Shown: positions 24,801 to 36,300 of the stretch, piece by piece
How positions within the stretch are numbered: position 1 is the stretch's first letter
Layout of the letters: each line of letters starts with the position of its first letter
From: Glandiceps talaboti
Taxonomy: Eukaryota; Hemichordata; Enteropneusta; Spengelidae
Assembly: GCF_964340395.1 (NCBI RefSeq)
Contig: NC_135559.1
Span: forward strand, 11,868,759 to 11,932,758
Length of the DNA stretch: 64,000 nucleotides
Direction of reading: 5' to 3'
Program-made: the position numbers and the translations under genes
The notes under the pieces: model-generated
What the model was told of the DNA's origin: nothing
Databases searched by the model: none
What the model saw: the letters and a program-made list of their open reading frames with translations, nothing else

Positions 24801-25542
24801 ATGCAGTATTGAATATAGTGATTATTTAGTACAAATGTGGCTGCCATCCAGTAAAAAATTACATGAGCACCAGATCTTAAATATTATTTGTAAACATGAT
24901 TTAAAAGAAATTGGCAATATGTAAACTCTACAATGTGTCTGCCATAGGCAGGAATTGGCTTGATTTTGATAATTGACCCTGAAAGTCAAGGTTAATGGTC
25001 AGAGCTCCAAAGACAGCTTGCACCTGATAATATGGGGGTAGACACTCGAATGGAGTGTTTATATATTACTGTTTTAGAGTTATGCAGAAAATATTGATTT
25101 TTAACTACAAATATGTCTGACGTGCATATGTCCCACATGATATGTTACTTTTGTGTCAGGTTTGAAAGAAATTGGATATTGCATGTCTGAGAAATTATGT
25201 ATTATGCACGCACGCACACATGCACGCACGAACGGACGGACGGACGGACAGAGCCCATTGTAATAGCACCCCTTCGCTAAAAAGAAACAATATCTATTAG
25301 TAATGAATTGAAACCTCATAGTTCATAAATATCATTGCGTTGTTTTTGGACAATATTTTATATTAACAGAGCTAAAGAAGTACAAATTCTGACATTTGAA
25401 ATAAAAGCCAGGTGTCACTTTTATAAATTCAGTTAAACTCTTAATCCCGTTTTAATTTCATTTTAATACAGGTTAATACATGATCGGCAATGGAATGATG
25501 AAGACTGCACAGGCAACTACCAATTTGTGTTTTGTGAGAATG
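20736..25542 (+). CDS. EGF plus C-type lectin domain protein, four exons (partial)
   Basis: Exons 20736-20876, 21425-21577, 22066-22201 and 25472-25542 join in consistent phases (1, 1, 2, 1) with AG/GT borders. Exon one is an EGF-like domain with six cysteines, starting MCAIDNGGCDQHC. The next three form one C-type lectin-like domain: DAVSYCQTRGGDLARVRS, then HWVYTDDSPLEYTNWRAGEP continuing NSVWDDCAV, then RQWNDEDCTGNYQFVFCEN. The EPN and WND motifs predict Ca2+-dependent mannose-type binding, and the four canonical cysteines are present. The upstream exons (signal peptide) and any membrane or additional domains lie outside what I could identify. The last visible exon ends in phase 1 with a donor (AATG|GTGAGA), so the gene continues. 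Extracellular lectins of this kind are commonly immune or adhesion proteins; the role here is inferred. Confidence 0.85.
21084..21340. repeat. (CA)n and (CATA)n microsatellite in lectin-gene intron
   Basis: CA run, then TACA tetranucleotides with regular GTACATACAT higher-order spacing. Confidence 0.95.
21737..21882. repeat. (ATC)n-(ATT)n microsatellite in lectin-gene intron
   Basis: About 25 ATC triplets followed by ATT triplets. Confidence 0.95.
22680..23185 (-). mobile_element. tRNA-derived SINE with internal 63-bp tandem expansion
   Basis: Read on the minus strand, the head (from 23185) has an A-box-like TGGTTAGAGTGGC and a decayed B box (GGTTCG). The body ends in AAGCGCTTTG...GCGCTATATAAA near 22690. 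A 63-bp segment (CTCGGATCTATAGTGGCATA...CTCCCTGGGGAGCAG) is repeated about four times at 22743-22975. It shares its body with 30475-30825. Confidence 0.75.
23990..24525. repeat. degenerate AGCTATGT/ACAGCTATG repeat region
   Basis: Many imperfect occurrences of CATAGCTG, GTTACAGCTATG, AGCTGGTACA and ATGTTACA in both orientations, within the lectin-gene intron. No exon is seen. Confidence 0.5.
25195..25260. repeat. CACG/GGAC tetranucleotide tail of a dispersed repeat
   Basis: GCACGCACGCACA...GGACGGACGGACGGAC, followed by TAGCACCCC. It has the same build as 32410-32490 (CACGCACACACGGACGGACG then TAGCCCCCG), so both are ends of one repeat family. Confidence 0.6.
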
Positions 25543-25655
25543 GTGAGATCATGTTTGAATTCTTAAATACAAAAAACATCCTTGAAATAACATTTAATAA
25601 TATGGAACATTATCTCATTTGATGCAATAGTGCATCTCAATACATGTAACAACAA

Positions 25656-25698
25656 GTTGTCTGATGATCGCACTATGCGTGAAACTCCGAGTTACAAC
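25656..25698 (+). ncRNA. hammerhead ribozyme motif, family A copy 3
   Basis: GTTGT, CTGATGA (25661-25667), CGCA-CTA-TGCG, GAA, ACT-CCG-AGT, T, ACAAC (25694-25698). All stems pair, as in copies 1 and 2. Confidence 0.75.
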
Positions 25699-25723
25699 CA
25701 AGAAAGAGTTCCAGAACTACCAA

Positions 25724-25815
<92 letters not shown>

Positions 25816-25874
25816 TGACTCGGTGAGTATCAATCTGCTAAGACAGTGCTCTATACCGCAGTGGCAGAGCGTAT

Positions 25875-25912
25875 CTGATGATCGCACCATGCGTGAAACT
25901 CCGAGTTACAAC
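25875..25912 (+). ncRNA. hammerhead motif, family A copy 4, stem I broken
   Basis: Core CTGATGA, stem II CGCA-CCA-TGCG and stem III are intact. The 5' strand of stem I is replaced by the junction sequence GCGTAT, which does not pair with ACAAC. Cleavage would be impaired unless stem I forms with another copy's upstream strand. Confidence 0.6.
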
Positions 25913-25937
25913 CAAGAAAGAGTTCCAGTACTACCAA

Positions 25938-26043
<106 letters not shown>

Positions 26044-26104
26044 AAACAGGTTGTTGTATACAGACATATATAGACTGGCGACAGTACCCTTTCTAAAAAT
26101 AGCG

Positions 26105-27250
26105 TCAATGGCATTGTAGCCCAACTGTTTTTGCTGTTGCTATGGGTGTGGCCTTTTTGCTAGGCATATTTGAATACATTTTTGGATTCTTTATTAACCT
26201 GCCTGCCCTTCCCTCCTCATCTTTGCAAGATAAACCATCATTTAACTGTTGCTATGGGCGTGGTCTTGTTGCAAGGCATATTTGCATACACTTTTTGAAT
26301 CTGTATTCATTTACCTGCCATCCCTGTTGTTATCTTTGTAATATCTTTGTATATTGTCATTTCACTGTTGCTAAGGGTGCGGTTATGGTTGCTAGGGCCC
26401 ACAATTACTGCAGAATAACACCTCCAGAAACATCCCTGCCAAGTTTCAACCCCATTCACCTTGCAGTTTCAAAATGACCAAAATTGATATTTGTAGACCT
26501 AATTTGCATATCGCTATTGGGATTATCATGTTGTGAATACAGCTTTATCTACACTTGCCTAGATGCATCACATTATATTTCAGCCTTCAGCCCAATCTGC
26601 TTGGTAGTTTTGGAATTATATATTTTTCACCAAAAAGACACATTTTTAGCCAAGTTTCAACCCCATTCACCTTGCAGTTTCAAAATGACCAAAATTGATA
26701 TTTTTAGACCTAATTTACATATCGCTATTGGGATTATCACCTTGTGAATACAGCTTTATCTACACTTGCCCAGATGCATCCCATTATATTTCAGCCCAAT
26801 CTGCTTGGTAGTTTTGGAATTATATATTTTTCACCAAAAAGACACATTTTTAGCTCTTATTTGCATATCATTGATTGGACCATCATGTAATGAGCAATCC
26901 TTAATATAAATACCCCAAAGAACGTTCCAACCAAATTTTAGCCCAAGCAGCTAAGTACTTTTGCTATTACATTTTCATATCTAATTTGCATATCACTAGT
27001 GGGATCATCATGTCATGAACAATTCTTAATTTAAACACCTTTAAGAACGTTCCAACCACATTTCAGACCGATCTGCCACTAGTTTTAGAGTTTTAGTTTT
27101 TTGATGAAAATACACATTTTTTACCCAAATCACACACCGTTGGTACAATTTCACAAATAGACACCCAAGGTATATCCACTACATATTATGGCAATCGGTC
27201 CAACAGTTTTTGACTTTAAATTGCGACAGACAGACACTTTGCCATGCCTA
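26105..27250 (+). repeat. dispersed repeat cluster (105-bp units plus GGCAATCGG repeat)
   Basis: 26110-26400 repeats the ~105-bp unit described at 3180-3610. 26400-27240 contains two direct copies of a ~190-bp segment (GCCAAGTTTCAACCCCATTC...GGGATTATCA at 26435-26530 and 26650-26740), and then the CCAACAGTTTTTGACTTTAA/CAGACAGACA end also seen near 3740 and 8720. Confidence 0.75.
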
Positions 27251-27259
27251 TAGCAATAC

Positions 27260-29540
27260 TGAACCTCACCAGTTAAGTTGTGCTGAAAATCATTACAGAT
27301 CATAGCTGATGCCTTAGCGACAATCAACAGGTTCTGCATTTTAGCGATTAGGCAGTAAATTCACGCGTTCACTGTGCTGTCAAAATCCAACACAATATAG
27401 AAAGATATCTCAATAAGTACACAAATTTGCGTCTAAGCTAAATACACCAGTGACTGTTGACAGTCTACAAATTATGTATTGTAGTCGTTGTCGTCGTCGT
27501 CGTAGTTGTTGTTGTAATACGAAAATGGTGATGTTCACATAGTATGCAGTTTTTTCAGTTATATACTTAACATGACATTATCAAATCAGTTTGCTATTGT
27601 TGTCATTGCCTTCCGTAAGGGAAGGTTGTGTTTTAGGGATGGGATGGGATGTCTGTCTGTGTGTCATCGATTTTCAGCAAATTAGGTATATTTGAAGAAT
27701 GTATACTGATGTAGTTTTTTTAATTGTAATTAGTTGAATGATATGAGAATAAAAGTTTCCAAGCTAGATTATTAATTTGCATAATTAATGATTTTCGAAA
27801 ATTTGGCAAAAGCTTACATATGCAAATGTCAGATTTTGTATCTTTCCGCATAACCTTTTGCGAAATATCATGTATGATAGGTATTGCTAAGAATGTTGCT
27901 TTCCTTACAGAAGGTATCCAGTTTAAGTCTGATTTATATTACCTGTCCTTAAGCTTGTCTATCTTTGAGATTGGTTATGTCTGTGACTATCTTATGTATT
28001 ATACATTATACATTATTCTTCATTGCAGCTCGTACTGTCCTTAAAGTGTCATATTTGTGACCTTGAGATATTTTCATTTTCCCATATTATTGTTTATGTT
28101 GTCACTCATGTATTATATTCTCCATCCAACAGTTGACACCTGCTAAATACAAGTACACATCATCTTCAGACACTGGCATAGCAGTTAATGACGGCTTATA
28201 CGAGAAGTGTTGTTGGTATTTGATGAGTTGTATTACTAATTTTAATATTAATATATTACTAATAAACATTTCATAGCTTTACAGTTCGAGTTAAACTTCA
28301 ATGTTAGCATATGATATACAACTATGGGGCTGGGTATGCAATTTCTCGAATATATTCTTTATGTTAAAATTTCATCTCTGTTTGTCATTTTTGACTTTTA
28401 GTTCAAACTTAGGACTGTAATATTGTTGGTTGTGATTTGATATGTAATTTCAACACAGATCTGGAAATCTTGTCACTTAGTCATGAATTTAACGGAAAAA
28501 CAGTTAACATCTAAATACCTTTAATTTCAAGATGTATACCATGATATTATTACATTGGGGTGGTTTTCTTGTAACGTTTGGACTGTAATGAACACCTCTT
28601 CTATACGCAACACCTAATCGAGATAGTATAGATGACTATTGTGCCATTATAGGTCCGTGTCAGAGGTAATAATTGTAGAGTGGTTTGAGCAAAGAGTGGG
28701 AAAGTGTTCGAATACCTTGTATTAGTATTTTTGTGTTGGTGTTTGTATTCAATTCTTGTAATTTAATTACCATATAAAATACTTTATTATCAGTAGCAGT
28801 ATGGCTTGCATTACTATTAGTATTATAATTGTTATCAATATTATTGCAAGTTAAGGGGTTTAATAATATTATATAATAATGAAAAATGTTGGGGGACTTT
28901 AGATGAATGTCACTTTTTGGTTGTTGTGTGGGAGGAGTGGAGGTTGAAGTTTTACAAACACAACGAAATGTGAGACACTTCTCATTCATAACAGTTTGGA
29001 CATAGCAACAATGTAGATGCTGTCTTCTTTAAAGGAAATATATTAGTAAACATAGCAGACATAACTGTTGCTTAATGATGGGTTCAGATCTATTGTTCAG
29101 GAAGAGCCAAGTATTAATGTAACAGTAACATCAATCCAGCATAGTTTAGCAGAAATGGTTGAATTTTATCCTAACCTTTTGTTAGTTAACATGGCAACCA
29201 TTTGCAATGTTTATATGTCCCATATGATAAGCCTCTATTTGTAAATTTCTGGGAATGTGGAACAAATATGTCTCTTTGAAATTGTTTAGTTAAGCAGGCT
29301 GACACAATATATTCACTCATTTTGGTCACTATGGTAACCATGACATTTCTGCACATATAATTTGATTCACTCTGTACATTTCATTTTCTTTTGATTTACT
29401 GTTTATATATACATATTCATAATTCTAATAAATATCTTATATTTTACTCAAGTTCTATACATTTTAAGCAGCAATAAGTTCAAGTGTTTCTCACATCATA
29501 TTCAATTAGTTTCATTCACTGTAGAATTCTCAACAAAAAC
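27260..29540. other. no confident gene
   Basis: AT-rich. 27610-27670 (CCGTAAGGGAAGGTTGTGTT then GTCTGTCTGTGTGTC) resembles the start of a dispersed repeat. No exon is supported. Confidence 0.5.
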
Positions 29541-29547
29541 CTAATTT

Positions 29548-29780
29548 CATCAATCAACAGTGAAAGAAAATATCAGAGTCTTCCAATATTTCGATGACTG
29601 ACAGCTATCTTCATCTGGGAATAAGGCTATAACATAAAACAAATGACCTCTAGCCTGAGGTGTGTAAGTGTTATAACTGGTTCCAACGGCTCTCCTCATG
29701 CAGCAGTCGTAGGTACAGATCTGGTAGAGTGGATCCAGTGGAAGACTCTGATACATTATTGCACTGTTGATTGATGAAAT
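29548..29780. mobile_element. short element with ~40-bp inverted ends
   Basis: CATCAATCAACAGTG...TATCAGAGTCTTCCA at 29548-29587 is mirrored by TGGAAGACTCTGATACATTA...CACTGTTGATTGATG at 29738-29779. The interior is more GC-rich and open on the minus strand for 68 codons with no recognised motif. It could be a MITE, or a decayed retroelement terminal region. Confidence 0.6.
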
Positions 29781-30474
29781 TAAATTGTGTTGTCACGTAA
29801 TGTATTTACTTTTTACAGATTATAAATAAAGGAATTTGAAAACAAATATTGTTGAACATCATATTAATATCTTCATGTATACTGGCTACTGCCATAAGAG
29901 CTACATTATGAAACTTTCAGTGTTTCGATGGTATTTTCAATGTTTTTTTTTATTAGATTATTTACAAGATATTCAATGACATACCAGACAACAAATAAAT
30001 CCATGGTTTTCATATTTCAAAATTAACCTAACCATATCATATTGCCAAAATCTTCCTAATGAGGAAAGCCTTAGCACACGCCACGAGATAGCCACGATTC
30101 TGATACTTATTACCCCCAAGAGGAAAAGTGTCACATGCATACACTGAGAGATAACATGACTATAATAAATCTCATGTGATGTTGATAACTTTGAATGCAT
30201 CTACATCGTTCACCTTCAATACTACAACTATTTGTATGAGTTATTTAGAAACGTCTGCAATCAGAACGTCGTTTTATCACTATTAAACTGACACACATCG
30301 TACAAAAATAAAACCGGGTCCCTCTGATGAACGAGTAACCTAATTTGGAACGTTCTAATCAGTACATGTATGCTTTGACAAGTTATACAAAAATTATATT
30401 GGAAACTTGTCTTATTCAAACTGCAATGAGTAAGCAAAGTCACTCATATTTATTCGTAGGTATTCTACATATGG

Positions 30475-30825
30475 CCAAATTACCCCTGGCTCGGATCAGA
30501 ACGGCACAACGGCCCTTTTAGTCTTTCTCAAATCCCTGGGGAGCATATAATCCATTGCAGCCATTTCAGTGCATAGGATTAAAACCTTCACATTGCAAGC
30601 TACATCCTACCAGGTCCCCGGGGAGCATACAATCCATTGCAGCCATTTCAGTGCATAGGATTAAAGCCTTCACATTGCAACCTACATCCTACCAGGTCCC
30701 CAATTATACAGCTGGGTTCAACTCAAGGACTATAGCCACTCAGCAGGCAGAGGCAGGGCTCGAACCTGCAACCAGTAGATTACAAGCCTGTCACGCTAAC
30801 CATTCACCCATCATGACTCCAAGAT
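30475..30825 (-). mobile_element. tRNA-derived SINE
   Basis: On the minus strand the head reads ATGGGTGAATGGTTAGCGTG (A box TGGTTAGCGTG), then GGTTGCAGGTTCGAGCCCTG (B box GGTTCGAGCCC), spaced as in a tRNA. The body contains a partial internal duplication (GGGGAGCATACAATCCATTG at 30537 and 30619). It is a sibling of 22680-23185. Confidence 0.8.
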
Positions 30826-30944
30826 GGTGGTAGATATCTAAGTGGAGTCCTATATATTACCGGAATTCTTTTTAGATATGCCGTAAATAGTGATTTTTAA
30901 ATAGTGATTTTTAAACTACAAATATGGTCGCTGTTCTATATGTT

Positions 30945-31090
30945 CACTATATAACCGGCGGCGTTTTCTAGCTAATGAAAATGTAAGTATATTCTCATCG
31001 ATATATATATCCCCGGGTATACATCTCATCACTATATAACCGGCGGCGTTTTCTAACTAATGGAAATGTAAGTATATTCTCATCATGGCG
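30945..31090. repeat. direct repeat, two ~60-bp copies
   Basis: ACTATATAACCGGCGGCGTT ... TGTAAGTATATTCTCATC occurs at about 30946-31000 and again at 31029-31085. Confidence 0.85.
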
Positions 31091-31283
31091 TTGTTTTCTT
31101 CTTAGATCTTCTTATTAATCTAACAGTTTGGGAGAACTCATTGGTTCAGCCATATTACAGCTATTCATGTACCATGATAAGAATTGATGATACATTTACC
31201 TTTGTATATTGCATTGTACTTTGCATTGATTTATAAGCATAACAGAACCGAGGTTCAGTGGTGCTATAGGCATGATGAAAAAT

Positions 31284-31340
31284 GTGTGTGTGTGTGTGTG
31301 TGTTGTGTGTGTGTGCGTGCGCGCGCGCGCGCACGTAAAC
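31284..31340. repeat. (GT)n-(GC)n alternating purine-pyrimidine tract
   Basis: TG repeats run into CGCGCGCGCGCGCGCA, an extended Z-DNA-type alternation. Confidence 0.9.
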
Positions 31341-31839
31341 GACTTAAAGTCAAAAATTGCCAGACTGATCGCCCCCCGGTATTTGGTGGGAATATTAATT
31401 ATTATATTACTTTGGGTGTGTAGATGGAAATGTACTCAATTTGTTCAGCAAAATTATTGGTATGTACACCTGTTTTTCGTAATAGAAAGTGCCTAACGCT
31501 TGAGAAAACAAGTCTTTGTCAAAGACATAGCCCCCCTCAAAAACAATTTGCTGTAGTAGCAAGAAGGGATCTTGTTGCTACTATTGAAATGGAAGGTATT
31601 GTTTGAACATGAAATAAAGTTACAGATTTAAATGTTAGAGTACTTTGAAATTTAGTTGCATGTAAATTGTAATGCATGAGGAATGATGTATAGAAAACAC
31701 AAGTATGATATGTGTGTGTGAGTGTTAAAAGAGAGGAGCAAAGATAATTGATAGAATAAGTTTGCTATAACAATATGAGATCTGCATAGCGATATACATG
31801 TGTACACGTACACTTGGACAAGTCTGGTTTTTTGACGTT

Positions 31840-32490
31840 GAAGATGAAGGTCAAAGTCAAAATTCAATGTGTCATTAGAAAGGTCATCATTGATAACATG
31901 GGTGAAGAAAGATGAATGGGGTCTGGGTCTGTATCTGTTAAGCCTCAAGCTGTGCGCATCTCTCTGTAGTTGGTCTGATCGTAGCTTCATCTCGAAAATA
32001 TGGGTGCCATTTCGATGTTGTCGCGACCATTGTGAAATAAAGTGACGTGCATATGCAGATTACAGCATCTGACATCTGTACCTGCATGGTTTGGTTGAAA
32101 TTGCCTTATGCATATGTACTTAGGCAATACTATGGCTATTTGACCTTGGAGATAAGGGTCAAGGTCAAAGGTCAATGTGTCATTAGAAATGTCATCATTG
32201 ATAAAATGGGTGAAGACATATGAATGGGGTCTGTATCTGTTAGGCTTCAAGTGTTAATAGGCAAAATGTGAATATTTCTGACAAATATGGCTGTCATTTC
32301 GCTGTTGTCGCGACCATTGTGAAATGAAGTGACGTGCATATGCGGACTATTGTATCTGACATTTGTACCTGGTTTGGTTGAAATTGCCTTATTCATATTA
32401 AAGATATGGCTGCACATGGACGGAAGCACGCACGCACACACGGACGGACGGGACCCAACGTAGTAGCCCCCGTCGGACTTTGTCCGAGGG
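31840..32490. repeat. dispersed repeat, two partial copies, with CACG/GGAC end
   Basis: GGTCAAAGTCAAAATTCAAT-type and GTGTCATTAGAAA.GTCATC...TGAATGGGGTCTG... text occurs at 31850-31990 and again at 32155-32250. ATTGTGAAATGAAGTGACGT-type text also repeats, at 32028 and 32318. It ends with CACGGACGGACGGGAC and a G-rich hairpin near 32468-32493. Confidence 0.7.
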
Positions 32491-32496
32491 GGGGCT

Positions 32497-33175
32497 AATT
32501 AACAGAGATATATACAAATATTTTTTGTACACACAAACTCCAGATGATATCCCTGTACATATTGTTTGCTATTGGCATGACATATTAGATGAAATTTTTC
32601 CTTTGAACAATTTATTTATAATGTTATACAAAATAACAATTTGCACTAAGCTGCGTAGTTTTCAATATCGATTGATAATGAAGATTTTGCCGGTGAATAA
32701 GTTGTTATTCTCTTGCAAAGAAACTGAAGAAGATTATTTTCATTTCTTTTGGGATTGTCGTTATGTTGCTTCATTTTGGAAGTCTCTAAGAGAATGGTTT
32801 CACTCGATAACGAAAAAATATTTGCCTATCAATGCTATATATTGTATTCTGGGTGATCCCCAAAAAGATGCTGACATACTTACAAATTTCTTTACTTATT
32901 AGGTCGATATTTTATATTTAGGTTTAAATATTCTGATAAGCTACCTCATATTTCTGTTTTTAGGTTATATGTTAAACAAATTTTCAATATCGAAAACAAA
33001 TAGCTATATCAACTGATAAATTACAAAAACATTTGAAGAAATCGGACAATTTTCATAATATTTTTGAAGTGTAGGGTGATTACTTTTCCTGTGATGTGTA
33101 TTCTTTTCTTTGTGCTGTACTTTTTGTGTTGTGTACTGAAAATAAATAAAAATTAAAAAAAAAAGAAAGAAGAGA
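32497..33175 (+). mobile_element. LINE (non-LTR) 3' end with reverse transcriptase ORF C-terminus
   Basis: The ORF part (32540-32902) reads KLRSFQYRLIMKILPVNKLL, then a CKETEEDYFHFFWDCRYVASFW segment. This is the pattern of the region after the RT domain in L1/Tx1-like ORF2 proteins (Q.R.L...LP.N..L, C...EE...H.FW.C). A 3' UTR follows and the insert ends in AATAAATAAAAATT and a poly-A-rich stretch to about 33175. It is 5' truncated, as usual for LINEs. Confidence 0.8.
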
Positions 33176-33310
33176 AATGATAAATTATTGATGGAGTTTT
33201 ATTATACTGAGCTAAAAGATACCCACCACCTAAATGCATAAACATCATATTGTTGCAGTATTTATACATATTAAGTATTAAATGTAACTAATAATTGTAA
33301 TCTTACTTAC

Positions 33311-36300
33311 CTTTCTGTTGAATCTGTTGGATATTGATCTTGTCCAAAACCATCATTCAGCCTCTCATCCATATCAAGAGTCCTGTCAATTGAAAGTTTT
33401 TTTATTGTTTAGTTGTAGGATTTTTTTTCATAAGACATTTATGTTCATATACAAGTAATAGTCATTCAACTGTATGCAAAATTGACAGACTGTGTTACAC
33501 TCTTAGAAAAAATAACCTTGGTCTAAAACCTCTATCAAAGAAATATAATATCCCTATGGGTGTGCGAAATACTAACAATATTATGGACAAATATACAGAC
33601 ATAAGTGGCCAAGCATAAAGATGGTGCACACACATGATACTTGTTTGCTACAATGATGCAGTTTCATTCAAGACTTGCTGACAATATATGTTATTAGCTT
33701 TGTTTTCCTTTCCATACCTTGGAGGGAGGGGAGACAGTGACCTGGAAGACCCAGGAGTTGGTGGTGGAGACCTTCCATTGCAGATGTTGCTGGTACTGTT
33801 GGTCACCTCTTTGTTCGAGTTTGCTCTTTCTTTTCCAAAACTTGGAGGGAGGGGAGACATTGACCGGGAACACCCAGGACTTGGTGAAGGAGTCCTTCCC
33901 TTGCTGTTACTGTTGGCACTGCTGCCTTTCCCCCAGGAAGGTACCAGTGGCCTTGTTTTTTCGCTGCAAATTAAAAAAATCAGTATGAGGTAATGATGCT
34001 CTTTGCACATATTAACCCTTACAGTGCTGGATTATGGTGCTGATCCTGGACTACAACTTTTGTTCAAATATTTTTGTTGGAGCAAATCCTTGATAGGATT
34101 TGCTCCTACAAAAAAATATTTGAACAAAAGTTGTAGACTGGACCGGATAAAAGTTGCCAAAGTCAATATTTCCATTGAAATTTGAAATAAATGAAAACAT
34201 GTAAGGCATAAAAATGGTGAGAAATTCAAAATTAGGAATGGATATATACGGGATATGAACTGTAAGGGTTAAAGTCCTCCATTCAAAATTAGGAATGGAT
34301 ATATACGGGATATGAACTGTAAGGGTTAAAGTCCTCCATTCAAAATTAGGAATGGATATATACGGGATATGAACTGTAAGGGTTAAAGTCCTCCATTCAA
34401 AATTAGGGATGGATATATACGGGATATGAACTGTAAGGGTTAAAGTCCTCCATTCAAAATTAGGAATGGATATATACGGGATATGAACTGTAAGGGTTAA
34501 AGTCCTCCATTCAAAATTAGGAATGGATATATACGGGATATGAACTGTAAGGGTTAAAGTCCTCCATTCAAAATTAGGAATGGATATATACGGGATATGA
34601 ACTGTAAGGGTTAAAGTCCTCCATTCAAAATTAGGAATGGATATATACGGGATATGAACTGTAAGGGTTAAAGTCCTCCATTCAAAATTAGGAATGGATA
34701 TATACGGGATATGAACTGTAAGGGTTAAAGTCCTCCAGATCTGTTTGAAATGCAAAGGAATGTGAAATTTCTTCAACCACACATATCCTTGAATAAATGC
34801 AAATTTTCACCCTTGATTTTTATGTGTTATATCTGCAGCATTTCATGATGTCTGATTTTCTAGCCAGTTCTTAATTTTGCAATACCAACGATGATAATTC
34901 AGAGGTATTTTTGGTTCTTTTAATTTCTTCCTATTTGAACTGCATTCTCTTTGGAATAATAATAATAATAATAATAATAATAGTAATAATAATAATAATA
35001 ATGATAACAATAATGATAACAATAATAACAATAACTTTGTGCATAAAATAATACATATATACATATAAGATACCCTACCAGGCGTGAAAGCTGTCTGTAT
35101 GGCTTTCTTAATTCAGTGCCATGAATACATGGTATTTTTTTAATTATTTCATAAATACAGCCATATTCTCCACAGTGTGACGTAATACAGGACAAAAAGA
35201 AACACCCGTATACCCCCTGTTCTACAGGAACTACTTTGAGAGTGCATATATTTCGCCGGGATATTTCGTAATACATGTACTCAAATCACTGCCGGTACAG
35301 TGTAGTTTATGTTTTTCTTGCAAACAGTGGCATGTCGGCAATATTTTATTTAGATTGGGTAGAACATTATCAATGTTATAAAATTTTATTGAGTCTAGAA
35401 GTGCATATGGCATTCGTTTCGGCTGCCGGATTCAGTTGACGGTACGGAGCCCAGCTGACGCAGTGACAGCACTGCACTGTAAATTTCTGATATGCGCTGT
35501 CGTTTAGATGTCAATATCTAATAATTTAGACCGAGAGTAATGATTCTACGAACTATCAATGTAAATATCTCAAGAAATTTTCTTGTGACGTACTTGCGAT
35601 GATTTGTTTGTAATCAAAACATCGGAAGTCGGAGACCAAACGAAAAGTGAGCAGCTGTATCAGCGCGAGACGGTCAGGTCATCACATTAATTTGCATATG
35701 ACCTCATAATGTTTTTGTTTTTTCGCTGACACAAATATAGTTCGATAAAACATCCCAATTATAATTTGTGATCTAGTTTCAAAAAAATATTGTTATATTT
35801 ATCGCTTTGTTTATGAGATAAATATATAATCCCATGGTACCCACGTTAGTGTTACGTCATAATTCTACTCGTAGGATGGGCAGACTTTTATAAATTCTCG
35901 CCTACGGCTCGAGTTTATATCAGTCCGCCCATCCTAATCGTAGAATTATGACGTAACACTAACTTGGATATCATGGGATTATATATAAATAGGTGTGCAA
36001 ATACTGGGTTGATTTTACCTGTTTCCTGACACCTTGAACAGCTTTTGTTTTTTTCTTTCCTCCAAGTCTTTCCTACCGTCTTCATCGTCACCCCCGTCAC
36101 TGGAGTCGTGATCACTGGGAAAATGCTTTGGTCGTTTACGCCTGTTGAAACAAAAGTTTTGTATGTGAAAAGTAAAATATCATGACTCAAAGAAGTCACA
36201 AAAAGGGTACTTCAGGAATATATTTCATAAATGTATATTATCAGTCTAAGAGTAAAATCTCCACACCAATTAAGATATGTCTCTTTCCTAATTTTTAGGG

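Noticed and set aside
27820-28044. Plus-strand 74-codon frame after a TTACAG acceptor
   Set aside because: It lies in what looks like a dispersed repeat and has no conserved motif.
30750-30825. True tRNA gene
   Set aside because: A and B boxes are present, but no cloverleaf arms fold and the sequence continues into a SINE body.
31117-31250. Possible terminal exon of the lectin gene (acceptor TTCTTCTTAG at 31106-31115, phase 1, 44 codons to stop)
   Set aside because: The phase fits, but the peptide has no recognisable domain, it follows a direct repeat, and it is 5.6 kb from the last good exon. The evidence is too weak.
34051-34782. Minus-strand 243-codon frame with nine 19-residue repeats
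   Set aside because: It is produced by the 57-bp intronic minisatellite and includes the hairpin; no splice or start support.
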